Virus record (IMG/VR): IMGVR_UViG_3300008450_000051
Coordinates: 1 to 54,668 of that record
Length of the DNA: 54,668 nucleotides
From: a virus
Strand: one strand, 5' to 3'
How positions within the stretch are numbered: position 1 is the first letter of the stretch; every line of letters begins with the position of its first letter. The notes beneath the pieces were generated by a model that worked only from the letters and a program-made list of their open reading frames with translations, was not told where the DNA came from and ran no database searches. Below, in pieces: positions 37,524-46,374 of the stretch. The position numbers and the translations under genes were made by a program.

Positions 37524-37789
37524 GGAAGCACACTAAGGTATACTTAGACTTCTTTGGTTACGGGATGGATAGCTGGATGCCCTGCGAGATGTGCGGATCT
37601 ACGGCTGTGGATGTGCATCATATCGAGGCTCGGGGTATGGGTGGGTCTAAGACAAAGGACGAGATAGATAATCTGATGGGTCTTTGCCGTACATGCCATG
37701 TTGAGTATGGCGACAAGAGGAAGTACATGGACATGCTCCGTGAGGCGCACATGCGTTTTATGGATAAGTATAGTAATTCACATTTGTAG
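37520..37789 (+). CDS. HNH endonuclease
   Basis: 89 aa with zinc cysteines CEMC (residues 22-25) and CRTC (57-60), and the HNH core VDVHHIEARGMGGS with NLMGLCRTCH downstream. HNH proteins next to the terminase are often needed for packaging or act as homing nucleases. Its place at the head of the packaging block, some 4 kb before the terminase, fits a packaging nuclease. Coupled to the previous gene. Confidence 0.85.
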   Translation: MRKHTKVYLDFFGYGMDSWMPCEMCGSTAVDVHHIEARGMGGSKTKDEIDNLMGLCRTCHVEYGDKRKYMDMLREAHMRFMDKYSNSHL

Positions 37790-37836
37790 ATAAGTAATAT
37801 GGCTGAGATATCCACAAGTTATTGTAATTTAGTCAT

Positions 37837-38406
37837 ATGCAGCCGATCTATAAAATCTTCGTCAAGATTGATAAACGGTTTCAAAACGAAATAGAAACCG
37901 AGTCTGGCTTAAAGCTATACAAGGATACTTCGTTTAGACCTGAGGAGAACTCCACTATCGTTGGTGATGTCGTTGCTGTGCCTGATAAGTATGACAGGGC
38001 TATGGGCTCTGATCAGTTTAAGGCCAATGTCATTGCTGGCGATAAACTATATTTTAATTTCTTGGTGACGGTAGATGAGGAGAATAGAATTGAGGTAGAT
38101 GGTGAGGAGTACTGGATGGTAGATTATTTTAATGCGATCGCGCTGGTGCGTGATGGTGAGCTAATACCAGTTGGAGATTATATTCTTATTGAGCCAATAG
38201 ATGAGAAGATAGAGAGCACGCTAATTATCCCAGAAACTGTAGATAGGGAGGGCAACCGTGGCCGTGTGGTGGCAAGCAACGATGAATCTATTCCAAACGG
38301 ATCGCTGGTGGAGTATGAGGAGGTGGGTAAGTTTTGGAACATCATTGAAGGCAAGAGGGTTTACTGTATGTATAACCAGAACATTTTATTTTTATATAAT
38401 GACTAA
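37837..38406 (+). CDS. Tandem GroES-like (Cpn10-fold) protein
   Basis: 189 aa. The C-terminal half (VGDYILIEPIDEKIESTLII, GRVVASND, NIIEGKRVYCMYNQNILF) has the Cpn10 layout. The N-terminal half (IYKIFVKIDKRFQNEIETES, GDVVAVP, VIAGDKLYFNF, YWMVDYFNAIALV) repeats it in outline, so the protein seems to be two GroES-like domains in tandem. Phage co-chaperonins such as T4 gp31 adapt host GroEL to fold the capsid protein. The gene lies in the head operon, consistent with this. The duplicated arrangement is unusual. Confidence 0.6.
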   Translation: MQPIYKIFVKIDKRFQNEIETESGLKLYKDTSFRPEENSTIVGDVVAVPDKYDRAMGSDQFKANVIAGDKLYFNFLVTVDEENRIEVDGEEYWMVDYFNAIALVRDGELIPVGDYILIEPIDEKIESTLIIPETVDREGNRGRVVASNDESIPNGSLVEYEEVGKFWNIIEGKRVYCMYNQNILFLYND

Positions 38407-38722
38407 GCAACAGATGAAACAGATACGGGAGATCGCCAACCGGTTGCCGGTGGTTTATGAGCAGTGTGCCTCTGGAGGTGAGGTGATTGATAATGGGTTT
38501 ATGCCACATGTTTATAATCACCCTGTCAATCATGTCCGTAGGATGAGGAAGGCGTATGAACAGCTTGGGATGGATGGTATTAGAAAGTATTTAGAAAGTA
38601 TTCACCAACTTCAATTAAAGAGAAATGAAACTCTCAAAGAAGACATCGCAAGTGGTAAGTTCGCACCCCAAGGGGATAGTGTACCAGAAGGTGTGGAGTC
38701 TGTTCCTGAAGATAGGAAGTAG
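38399..38722 (+). CDS. Hypothetical 107-aa protein
   Basis: ATG at 38399 (MTKQQMKQIREIANRLPVVY) overlaps the GroES-like gene by 8 bases. Helical with a conserved-looking PHVYNHPVNHVRRMRKAYEQ and a low-complexity tail (PQGDSVPEGVESVPEDRK). Common in Bacteroidota phages by pattern, but I cannot name it. Function unknown. Confidence 0.6.
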   Translation: MTKQQMKQIREIANRLPVVYEQCASGGEVIDNGFMPHVYNHPVNHVRRMRKAYEQLGMDGIRKYLESIHQLQLKRNETLKEDIASGKFAPQGDSVPEGVESVPEDRK

Positions 38723-38813
38723 GACCTACTCTTTCCACTTTAGTTATCCCGGGTTAGTAAAGACGTGGGAGGAATGGCAGCATGAGATAGATCTAAACTT
38801 CTACGAATGCTAG
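38691..38813 (+). CDS. Possible 40-aa protein with GTG start
   Basis: A frame from GTG 38691 runs to a stop at 38811-38813, ending TWEEWQHEIDLNFYEC. It overlaps the previous gene by 32 bases and the next start by ATGCTAG. The C-terminal half looks protein-like, but no ATG is available in a good place. A CTG or TTG start is also possible. Weak to moderate support. Confidence 0.35.
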   Translation: MWSLFLKIGSRTYSFHFSYPGLVKTWEEWQHEIDLNFYEC

Positions 38814-39304
38814 ACTGCCAGACAGAGCTGGGTGAGTTCTTTATGCAGGAGCAGTACCGGGTACAGGGTGTGCTCGAGACTAGGGGATATACGGTTATTA
38901 ACACCAGTGGTCTGGAGAATAATAGTGATGTGATACTGGCAAAACCAGTTGATGGTAGGTTGACGATTGTTGGTCTTGCTGAGATCAAGTGTAGGAAGAG
39001 TGCAGGTGGTGTGCCACTGACTAGGGAATACTTGAGTAACAATGGCGGTTATCTTATAACCAACCAGAAGCTGAAGTATGGCGGGTTTGCTAGCTCTTTA
39101 TATAGAGTGCCGTTCTTTGTTATTGTATCACTGATGGAAGAAAGTGTGATACTGGTTTGGCAGATAACGGATAGTAAGGGCAACTTCGTGGAGAAGTATG
39201 AGATTAAGAAAACGGTTACTAGGAAGACGGTGAACGGTGGTGAGATTGCTAGAGAGAATGCCTTCCTTCCTATTAACTCAAAATATTTGACAACCATTGA
39301 GTAA
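38807..39304 (+). CDS. PDDEXK-like nuclease candidate (165 aa)
   Basis: Starts MLDCQTELGEFFMQEQYRVQ, then a GYTVINTSGLENNSDVILAK segment and LTIVGLAEIKCRKSAGGVPL, which gives the Asp...ExK pattern (D near residue 43, E and K in AEIKCR) of PD-(D/E)XK nucleases. It is followed by another such gene. A role in recombination/packaging or in host DNA degradation is inferred. Confidence 0.55.
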   Translation: MLDCQTELGEFFMQEQYRVQGVLETRGYTVINTSGLENNSDVILAKPVDGRLTIVGLAEIKCRKSAGGVPLTREYLSNNGGYLITNQKLKYGGFASSLYRVPFFVIVSLMEESVILVWQITDSKGNFVEKYEIKKTVTRKTVNGGEIARENAFLPINSKYLTTIE

Positions 39305-39662
39305 GGGAGTAGCCGCCGAGGTTTTGTTTGATTACCATATTATTGAACGTGGTATGATGACAGCTCGCCCAATATATGATTCTGGTTATGATCGCATTGT
39401 TGATCATAAAGGGAATCTAACACGGGTGCAGATCAAGATGACGACCTATAAACAAAGTGGTTCCTTCTGGGTATCTACTAGTGGTGTAAAGAGGAGAAGG
39501 TATGTTAATGAGTTTGATGTACTGGCTGTTTATATAAAGCCAGAGTGCGCTTGGTTATTAATGCCATTCTCTGAAATAACTGGTAGCGCAATGCGGGTAA
39601 GGGTTGATCGTAGGTTTGAAAAGTATGTAAACAATTGGGGAATATTCTATGCGAAGAACTAA
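39297..39662 (+). CDS. PDDEXK-like nuclease (121 aa), TTG start
   Basis: SKGVAAEVLFDYHIIERGMM then SGYDRIVDHKGNLTRVQIKM fits the PDDEXK core: conserved Glu in GVAAE, Asp in YDRIVD and QIK. Similar single-domain proteins include group I intron-type homing nucleases and resolvases. The start is a TTG at 39297 overlapping the previous stop by 8 bases, since no ATG is nearby and residues before the next Met carry the motif. Confidence 0.65.
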   Translation: MSKGVAAEVLFDYHIIERGMMTARPIYDSGYDRIVDHKGNLTRVQIKMTTYKQSGSFWVSTSGVKRRRYVNEFDVLAVYIKPECAWLLMPFSEITGSAMRVRVDRRFEKYVNNWGIFYAKN

Positions 39663-40095
39663 AAATATAAAGATAAACATGTACCAGTGTGCGGTGCATT
39701 TTATCCTTACCGATGATCTCGCTAAGGAATATAACCGCATTTATCGTAAGCATAAGGAGCTACCCGTGTATCCAGCTGAGGATGGGGAGGCATGGACGCT
39801 TACCTTTGATATATCTGATTATTATATACTAGTATCGGAGAAACACAAGTTTGTTAATACAATAGCGCACGAGGTCTATCATGTCGTCTATAGCATACTA
39901 AATGATAGAGATATCGATGATGAGGAAAATGGTGCTTGGCTATGTGGTATGCTTATTGATGAGGCATTTAAATTTTATTTTAAAACTAAGGATAATGGCA
40001 TTCATAGACCGGTTCGTAAGACTGAAGGTGATGTTGGAGGGGCCGTCGGGGTCAGCTCTGATAACACACGTCTACATAAATCCAATGACAATTGA
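39649..40095 (+). CDS. HEXXH metallopeptidase-like protein
   Basis: 148 aa with VNTIAHEVYHVVYSIL, an HEVYH zinc-protease signature around residue 75, then ENGAWLCGMLIDEAF, where a downstream Glu (E near 98 or 107) could serve as the third ligand as in ImmA/IrrE-type gluzincins. Such phage proteins may cleave a repressor or a virion precursor. No prohead protease of the usual Ser type is seen in the window, so maturation is one possible role. The assignment to a family is tentative. Confidence 0.5.
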   Translation: MRRTKNIKINMYQCAVHFILTDDLAKEYNRIYRKHKELPVYPAEDGEAWTLTFDISDYYILVSEKHKFVNTIAHEVYHVVYSILNDRDIDDEENGAWLCGMLIDEAFKFYFKTKDNGIHRPVRKTEGDVGGAVGVSSDNTRLHKSNDN

Positions 40096-40243
40096 CGCCT
40101 TCACGGAGGAGCTTGTAACCTATGACCTAGAGTATGAGAAGGGAGTAGAGCAAGACGCAGTTCGTGTTTGGACAAAGCATGATATACATCTTGTACTCAT
40201 GCATATAGATGATTTTATGGAGATGCTAAATAAAAAATATTGA
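40031..40243 (+). CDS. Hypothetical 70-aa protein
   Basis: I choose ATG at 40031 (MLEGPSGSALITHVYINPMT) over a much longer version that would overlap the peptidase-like gene by nearly 200 bases. A start at 40085 (MTIDAFTEELVTYDLEYEKG) is also possible. The protein is acidic with alternating strands and helices. It ends in TGA overlapping the TTG of the glycosyltransferase. Confidence 0.45.
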   Translation: MLEGPSGSALITHVYINPMTIDAFTEELVTYDLEYEKGVEQDAVRVWTKHDIHLVLMHIDDFMEMLNKKY

Positions 40244-41226
40244 AGGTACTATCTTGGATAAAAGCGTTAGATGGTTGTTCATACCATAGAGTGTTTATGC
40301 CTAACAATAGTATAGACGCTGAGGTGAGGACTGTATCTAATCTAAAAGAAGAGGATCTTAAATGGTGTGATATACTGCACTATTCTAGGCATGTAATGAT
40401 ATCGCCTGTGTTCTTATCTCAGCAGGCTAAGAAATATAATGTTAAGGTGGTGGTGGATACGGATGACTGGTGGGAGGTTGGCAAGGATCATCCAAAGTAT
40501 CACATGTGGAAGAAGAGCGATGTTGGATTACAGATCAGACAACATATAATGTATGCAAGTGCTGTTACTACTATTCACGATAGACTGGCGGTTATTATAC
40601 CAAATGACAAAGTATTCGTACTACCGAATGCGCTTAATTATGGCGTCGGTCAGTTTAGAGAACACGAGCTGCCGAAATCTGAGAAGGTAAGATTGCTGTA
40701 CGCTAGCTCTGCTATGAACTACGCTAATACCTTTTTAATTGCAGAGGCTATGAAATCTCTCACGCACCTACCTATTGAGTGGGTGATAGCTGGATATGTA
40801 GAGGGAGATGTGTACGATGTGATTATAAAAAATCTTACGGCAGATGGTAAGATCCCATACTCTACTGTTGAGTGGACGGACACGGAGAATTATATGAGCA
40901 GCTATAAGGGTGACATCCTTGTTGTTCCCAGTAAGGATAGTTTATTTAATTCTTACAAGAGTAATATTAAAGTGCTAGAAGCAGCTGCTCTAAATATCCC
41001 GGTGCTTGTTAGTAGGGCTGAACCATACTTATGGATGAAGGCTAATTACTTCTCTGGTGATAAGGAGTTCGTATCTGAATTAACCAGACTAGTAAACTCC
41101 GAGGAATACAGAAAAACATCTGCACAGCGTAACCGTGAGTTCTGTTTAGAGAATTATAGTTTAGATAATTGGGCGGATAAAAGATTAAAGATATACGAAC
41201 AAATACTGAATGATACCAGAAGTTGA
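40240..41226 (+). CDS. GT-B glycosyltransferase (GT4-like), TTG start
   Basis: 328 aa. N-terminal Rossmann half starts KVLSWIKALDGCSYHRVFMP and contains VVVDTDDWW. The C-terminal half begins VRLLYASSAMNYANTFLIAE and includes IKVLEAAALNIPVLVSRAE, the ExA/P-type donor-binding segment of GT4/GT1 transferases (glutamate before AAALNIPV). Such phage enzymes can modify virion, DNA or host glycans. TTG at 40240 overlaps the previous stop and must be right because the conserved GCSYHR segment precedes any ATG. The gene lies in the packaging block, an unusual place. Confidence 0.7.
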   Translation: MKVLSWIKALDGCSYHRVFMPNNSIDAEVRTVSNLKEEDLKWCDILHYSRHVMISPVFLSQQAKKYNVKVVVDTDDWWEVGKDHPKYHMWKKSDVGLQIRQHIMYASAVTTIHDRLAVIIPNDKVFVLPNALNYGVGQFREHELPKSEKVRLLYASSAMNYANTFLIAEAMKSLTHLPIEWVIAGYVEGDVYDVIIKNLTADGKIPYSTVEWTDTENYMSSYKGDILVVPSKDSLFNSYKSNIKVLEAAALNIPVLVSRAEPYLWMKANYFSGDKEFVSELTRLVNSEEYRKTSAQRNREFCLENYSLDNWADKRLKIYEQILNDTRS

Positions 41227-41815
41227 TTATAAAAAGATGGAGTTTAACCCCACGGTTAAAAAACCTTTGTTTTCGTCGTACCCTAAATTAGTCCAAATTT
41301 TAGGCAAAGCAGACGACAAGCTAACGCGTTATGTATTACTCATGTATGATATGAATTCGCCCCTTCGTGAGTACTATCCAGAAATATCGAAGCGTAAGCA
41401 ATTCGCTGCTTCTATCGCTGGATTTGATTTAGATACAGAAGATGTTACTGGGTTGTTTGACTTTAAAGTAAAGGTGGATGATGAAGAGGTGCCATATGAG
41501 GAGCTTCTTAATTTGATCGTTAAATACTTGAAGTATCAGAATAACTATGTATGGTCTATGATCGTAAGTAACGAACAGGCATTCTATGAGTTTAACAAAA
41601 GAGTGATGCTGCCAGTTGATGGCAATAGGGATAAAGATATCCTACAGGCCATTACTATTAAGACGCAGATCATGACGGCTCAGGATGAGATTGTTCAGAG
41701 ACTACAAAGATATCTACGTCAGTTAACTGGTGAGGATGATCAGTTAGAAGAGGCAATGACTAAACGTAAACGAATTCGACCAGAAGATATCGCCAATGTT
41801 CAAAGCAATAAGTAA
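41210..41815 (+). CDS. Hypothetical 201-aa protein upstream of terminase
   Basis: Helical acidic protein (PKLVQILGKADDKLTRYVLL, MYDMNSPLREYYPEISKRKQ) overlapping the terminase gene by 20 bases and the glycosyltransferase by 17. Position immediately before TerL is that of small terminase subunits or TerL partners, but no HTH is clear. In crAss-like phages a gene of this sort also precedes TerL. Role inferred from position. Confidence 0.55.
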   Translation: MIPEVDYKKMEFNPTVKKPLFSSYPKLVQILGKADDKLTRYVLLMYDMNSPLREYYPEISKRKQFAASIAGFDLDTEDVTGLFDFKVKVDDEEVPYEELLNLIVKYLKYQNNYVWSMIVSNEQAFYEFNKRVMLPVDGNRDKDILQAITIKTQIMTAQDEIVQRLQRYLRQLTGEDDQLEEAMTKRKRIRPEDIANVQSNK

Positions 41816-43799
41816 CGGTTCTAAAGAAAATATACAGGGGTTGGTGTGCCACATACCCCCACCCGGTTTTGTATTTAATATACTAAATGGGGAATTAGAG
41901 GAGCGATCTGTATACGCTAGGTCCCCAAAGAAAGCAGAACAGTACTTTGAGAATACGCCACTGCCAAAGGATTATGCAAAGCTTAGAGCAAAGGAGCAGC
42001 AAAGACAGAATGAGGACCCAGAGTATTTTGATCCTAAGCTAGAGCAGTTCCGTCAGCAGGAATGGGATCGTAGGCTTAATGGTTACTGGTTTTATAATAA
42101 CGGCGCTCCTACCTACATTACAGGTCTGCACTACTTCTATTTAAATTACTGGAATCTAGATACCGGTCTGCCAAAGTATAGGGATACTGATAGAAAGTAT
42201 TTCTACTTCATGCAGTACTGCATTGAAGACCCAGAGTGTATGGGCATGGTTGAGATTACGAAGCGTCGTCAGGGTAAGACATTCCGTGGAGGTGTGTTCT
42301 TGTATGAGTATCCTTCTAGAACTAATAATGCAAAGTCTGGTATCCAGTCTAAGACTGGTGCCGATGCTAAGGAAGTATTTCGTAAGGCTGTGATCCAGCC
42401 ATTTAAAAAGCTTCCCGACTTCTTCGTACCCATCTTTGATACCTCTAAGGGTTTAACCCCGACCTCGGAACTTCGATTCTATCAAACCACTGTTAAGGGT
42501 AGAAGGGCTAATACGATTAAGGATGAGCATGAGCTGGAGTCGGCAATCGACTGGAAGACGTCTGAGGCAATATCTTATGACGGTCAGAAGCTGCACAGGT
42601 ATTTAGGTGATGAGGTTGGTAAGACGATGGAGGTGGATGTGTGGAATAGGTGGCTGGTTACAAAGTACTGTCATCTAGATGATGAAGGTAGGATTATTGG
42701 TAAGGCTTTATTAACCACTACGGTTGAGGATATGGATCAGGGTGGTGCTCCTTTTAAGAAGATATGGGAGAACTCCGATCAGAATAATAAACAGGGAAAG
42801 AGAACTGCATCTGGGCTTTATCGTTACTTCTGTAGTGCAGCAGAGACTAGGTATTATAATCAGTATGGTATAGCGGATAGGATTAGGGCTGAGCAGGAGA
42901 TTAGGGATGAGAGGAAGCTGTTAGCGCATGACCCCCGAGCCCTCAGCTCGATTATCCGAAAGGAACCAATTGAGTGGGAGGAAGCCTTCAGGATCGACGG
43001 AAGTAAGTGCCTATATAACCCTGAGCTGCTGAATGAAAGAATGGATAGGCTAAGTTGGAAGGATAATTTGACAACAAGAGGTAACTTTGTCTGGCTGAAT
43101 GGTGACCGCGATTCTCGGGTTGTTTTTGAACCATCAAAGACAGGCCGGTGGGAGGTCACGAAGCTATTTGAAAAGGAAGAGGAGAGCAACAATGTTAGAA
43201 AGAATGGCGGTTTATTCTACCCGTCTAACGGTCTGAACTTTGTTATTGGTGTGGACCCTGTGGACCACAACGTAACCGAGGATGGACGGAGATCTAATGG
43301 GGCTGGCATGGTACTACAGAAGTATAGCGCGGCTCGGGAGAACGACATCTATAACTATGCATTCGTTGCTAAGTACGCCTACCGTCCAGAATCAGTCCAG
43401 ATATTCTATGAGGATATGATTAAGATGGCAGTGTACTATGGTGCCCCAGTTTTGTTTGAGAACCAGAAAATCGGTCTCATGCACTACTTCGACGATAGGG
43501 GGTATGCGCCATTCCTGATGTGGTTGCCGGAGAGGAACCAGCCGGGTATTGCAGCCAGTGCTAAGACGCACCAGCAGATAGCCGAGCTGACGGAGGATTA
43601 TATCAACAAGATGCATGATCGGGTTTATTTTAAGGACCTGATCCAAGACTGGCTAGAGTTTGATATATCCAAGACAACCAAGTTTGACTTGGCCATGGCA
43701 GCGGGGTACGCCCTAATTGCAGACCAAGTTAAAGTGAATGTGAAAGGAACTGGTCAGATACGAGACGTGTCTGATTATTTTAGGAAGAATAAAATATAA
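41796..43799 (+). CDS. Terminase large subunit
   Basis: 667 aa. N-terminal segment YWFYNNGAPTYITGLHYFYL (residues 97-116) is characteristic of crAss-like and related terminases. The Walker A variant is TKRRQGKT (residues 155-162), followed by the ATPase domain. The nuclease domain has FVIGVDPVDHN (first Asp), ENQKIGLMHYF and a final KTTKFDLAMAAGYAL (acid near the end). TerL cuts concatemers and pumps DNA into the prohead. The next gene is the portal, the usual order. Confidence 0.88.
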   Translation: MFKAISNGSKENIQGLVCHIPPPGFVFNILNGELEERSVYARSPKKAEQYFENTPLPKDYAKLRAKEQQRQNEDPEYFDPKLEQFRQQEWDRRLNGYWFYNNGAPTYITGLHYFYLNYWNLDTGLPKYRDTDRKYFYFMQYCIEDPECMGMVEITKRRQGKTFRGGVFLYEYPSRTNNAKSGIQSKTGADAKEVFRKAVIQPFKKLPDFFVPIFDTSKGLTPTSELRFYQTTVKGRRANTIKDEHELESAIDWKTSEAISYDGQKLHRYLGDEVGKTMEVDVWNRWLVTKYCHLDDEGRIIGKALLTTTVEDMDQGGAPFKKIWENSDQNNKQGKRTASGLYRYFCSAAETRYYNQYGIADRIRAEQEIRDERKLLAHDPRALSSIIRKEPIEWEEAFRIDGSKCLYNPELLNERMDRLSWKDNLTTRGNFVWLNGDRDSRVVFEPSKTGRWEVTKLFEKEEESNNVRKNGGLFYPSNGLNFVIGVDPVDHNVTEDGRRSNGAGMVLQKYSAARENDIYNYAFVAKYAYRPESVQIFYEDMIKMAVYYGAPVLFENQKIGLMHYFDDRGYAPFLMWLPERNQPGIAASAKTHQQIAELTEDYINKMHDRVYFKDLIQDWLEFDISKTTKFDLAMAAGYALIADQVKVNVKGTGQIRDVSDYFRKNKI

Positions 43800-43801
43800 A
43801 A

Positions 43802-46306
43802 ATGGACAAACTCCAGAAGACTGATTTTCCAAGTCACCTCATCGATCCAAGAGAAAAGGGTCGCGACTGGGTTCTTCAGTATTGTAAAGCAGCGTGGAGC
43901 TCTTTCGAGAACGATCTACCGCGCGAGATCTTTTACCATGCCCGCTACCGTTATGAGGTAATCATGCAGTATGCTGTTGGTAATCAATCAATTAACAAGT
44001 ATAAGCCGTTGATGCAAGTTGATGATGCATCTAACGAAGATTGGCTAAACATCGACTGGTCAGTCCTACCAATCGTTCCAAAGTTTAGAAGAATAGCTTT
44101 AGGTAAATTAAACAAAGTTGGATATAATATTGTCGCTACTCCGGTTGACTCCTTGGCTAATGAAGAGATTCAGGATTACTTTGCTAATCTTAAAGCTAAG
44201 ATTCAGCTTCGTGAAGAGGCGGCTAAGCTTGACCCTTCCTTGGTGGATTCGCCAGCGCTTCAGCTGTTGCCTAACGAGGCAAAGGATATGGAGGAGCTAG
44301 AGATGCAGATGAACTACACGTTCAAGCATCAGATGGCTATCGAGGCCGAGCAGGGTATCAAACTTGTTCTTGAGCAGAACCAAATCGAGAAGCTTCGTGA
44401 AGGTGTGCGTCAGGATTTGTTTGACTACGGAGTTGCTGGTTATAAAGAATATATTGATAGCAATGGCGCTATTAAAGTAAGAAAGGTTAACCCTAGAAAT
44501 ATTCTTATCAATAACTGTAAGAATAAAGATTTCTCTGATGCCTCTTATATCGGTGAGATTACCGAGATGACAATCTCTGATTTAAAGCAGATGGCTGGTA
44601 ATCAGTTTACCGAAGAGGAGTATGAGCAGATCGCCAAGAAACATATCGGCTATTTAGGTAATCCATCTGAATGGCCTTCTTCATTATCTATATATAATAA
44701 AGGCTATGATAGATTTAGGATTCGTATTCTTGACTTGGAGTTCTTTTCTGTTAATGAAATGGTCTTTGAAAGCCGTGTTGACAGGAGGGGTAACAAAGTT
44801 TATGCTCGTGGTAAATATGATGATAAGAATAAAAGAAAAGATAAGTTTGAACGCGTAGCATACAAGGTGGTATATAAAGGTAAATGGATTATTGGTACAG
44901 ACTATCTATTTGATTTTGGTTTGTGTACTAATATGAAGCGTGCCAAATCATCTCTGATGGATACTCAGCTCAGCTATCATTTGATTGCTCCTGAGTTCTG
45001 GGATATGAAGGCGTATGGTATTATGCAGCACTTAATCCCAATGGCTGATGCTATTCAGATTGCCTTCTATCGTTTACAAAATGCAATCAATCAAGCTAGA
45101 CCTAAGGGTATCATGATTGAGATGGGGGCGCTAGAGGATATCCCACTTGGTGCTGGAGGAAAGAGATTGACTCCAATGAAGGTGTTGGATCTATATAATA
45201 AAACTGGTACGCTTGTATATCGTAAGAGCGACCAGCAGGGACGTATGACCAACTATAAGCCAATTGAAGAATTGGAGAATGGTATCGGTCGTGATGTTAT
45301 GAATTACTGGCAGATCATTCAAAATAATATCCAGCTCATCCGTGATGTAACTGGTATGAATGAAATGACTGATGGTTCTACCCCCGATCCTCGCACACTT
45401 ACTACAGTTGCTAAGTTAGCATATGAAGGAACTAATAACGCATTAACTAGTATTGTACATGGTGAAAAGCAATTACTAGAATCACTTGCAAACTCTGTTA
45501 TCCTTAGACTACAGGATGTGTCTTCTAGTGGAGAAGTTAAGGGTTATGTTCGTGCGCTTGGTTCTAATACTATGAAGTTCTTTAAGACTTCTCCGCACTT
45601 AGCTCTTTACGAGTTTGGTATCTTCTTAGAAGATAAGCCAACTGATGATGAGCGTGCTATGTTGCAACAACAAGTAATGGCTGGGCAGGCTAATGGACTA
45701 CTTGATATAGAAGATGCTATTATTATTCAGAACACTGATAACCTAAAGGTTGCTCAGCAGTTACTGGCATATAAGATTAAGAAGCGTCGTCAAGAAGAGG
45801 AAGATAAGGCTATGCGCCAGCAGCAGATGAATGCTCAAGTACAACAGCAGTCAGCTATGGTTGCCGAGCAGGCTAAGCAGCAGACTATTCAAACTGAAGG
45901 TCAGGTTAAGAGTCAGCTTATCCAATTAGAGAAGGAGTATGATGCTAAGATCCTAGAGATGAAATATCAATATGAAATGAAGCTCGAGGAGATGCGCATG
46001 AAGGGTAAGGTTGAAACAAAGAAGGTTGAGAACAAGGGTAAGAAGAGTGTGACAAAGATTAAGATGGGTCAACCAGATACGGATACTGAAGAGCCTGTAG
46101 AGGCAATGGCTGTTGAAGAGGAGATGTTAATGGTACCTGAACAGGCAATGCCACAAGAACAGATGCCACAACAGATGACGCAACAGGCGATGCCAGAGGA
46201 GGAAGAAGAAGCTGGAGAGGAAGAAGAGAACGAGGTAGAAAATGAAGAGGGAGGAGAAGAGAATGAGATGGAAGGTGGAGAAGAAATGGAAGGGGAAGAA
46301 AAATAA
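43802..46306 (+). CDS. Portal protein
   Basis: 834 aa. The body matches portal proteins by size and context (following TerL) and by segments such as GVRQDLFDYGVAGYKEYIDS and LIRDVTGMNEMTDGSTPDPR with TLTTVAKLAYEGTNNALTSI, the helical clip/stem region typical of portal proteins. The last 120 residues are Gln/Met/Lys-rich, then extremely acidic (GGEENEMEGGEEMEGEEK), probably a disordered C-terminal tail inside the head. The long tail is similar to crAss-like portals. Confidence 0.85.
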   Translation: MDKLQKTDFPSHLIDPREKGRDWVLQYCKAAWSSFENDLPREIFYHARYRYEVIMQYAVGNQSINKYKPLMQVDDASNEDWLNIDWSVLPIVPKFRRIALGKLNKVGYNIVATPVDSLANEEIQDYFANLKAKIQLREEAAKLDPSLVDSPALQLLPNEAKDMEELEMQMNYTFKHQMAIEAEQGIKLVLEQNQIEKLREGVRQDLFDYGVAGYKEYIDSNGAIKVRKVNPRNILINNCKNKDFSDASYIGEITEMTISDLKQMAGNQFTEEEYEQIAKKHIGYLGNPSEWPSSLSIYNKGYDRFRIRILDLEFFSVNEMVFESRVDRRGNKVYARGKYDDKNKRKDKFERVAYKVVYKGKWIIGTDYLFDFGLCTNMKRAKSSLMDTQLSYHLIAPEFWDMKAYGIMQHLIPMADAIQIAFYRLQNAINQARPKGIMIEMGALEDIPLGAGGKRLTPMKVLDLYNKTGTLVYRKSDQQGRMTNYKPIEELENGIGRDVMNYWQIIQNNIQLIRDVTGMNEMTDGSTPDPRTLTTVAKLAYEGTNNALTSIVHGEKQLLESLANSVILRLQDVSSSGEVKGYVRALGSNTMKFFKTSPHLALYEFGIFLEDKPTDDERAMLQQQVMAGQANGLLDIEDAIIIQNTDNLKVAQQLLAYKIKKRRQEEEDKAMRQQQMNAQVQQQSAMVAEQAKQQTIQTEGQVKSQLIQLEKEYDAKILEMKYQYEMKLEEMRMKGKVETKKVENKGKKSVTKIKMGQPDTDTEEPVEAMAVEEEMLMVPEQAMPQEQMPQQMTQQAMPEEEEEAGEEEENEVENEEGGEENEMEGGEEMEGEEK

Positions 46307-46324
46307 TTCTACCCCCATAATCCA

Positions 46325-46354
46325 TTGTTATTCAAAACCTTTGGTAAAACTTTG
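46325..46354 (+). promoter_or_regulatory. Promoter for head genes
   Basis: TTG (46325-46327), exactly 19 bases, then AAACTTTG (46347-46354), seven of eight matches to TANNTTTG. Transcription would start near 46360 and read into the scaffold-like gene 15 bases later. The 68-base gap after the portal has no other role visible. Confidence 0.55.
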
Positions 46355-46374
46355 CATAACCAAATAATATAAAT

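Noticed and set aside
44118-44300. Alternative-frame reading frames within portal, giant virion protein and other long genes
   Set aside because: They lie entirely within well-supported genes, lack good leaders and have unnatural composition. I treat them as shadows.
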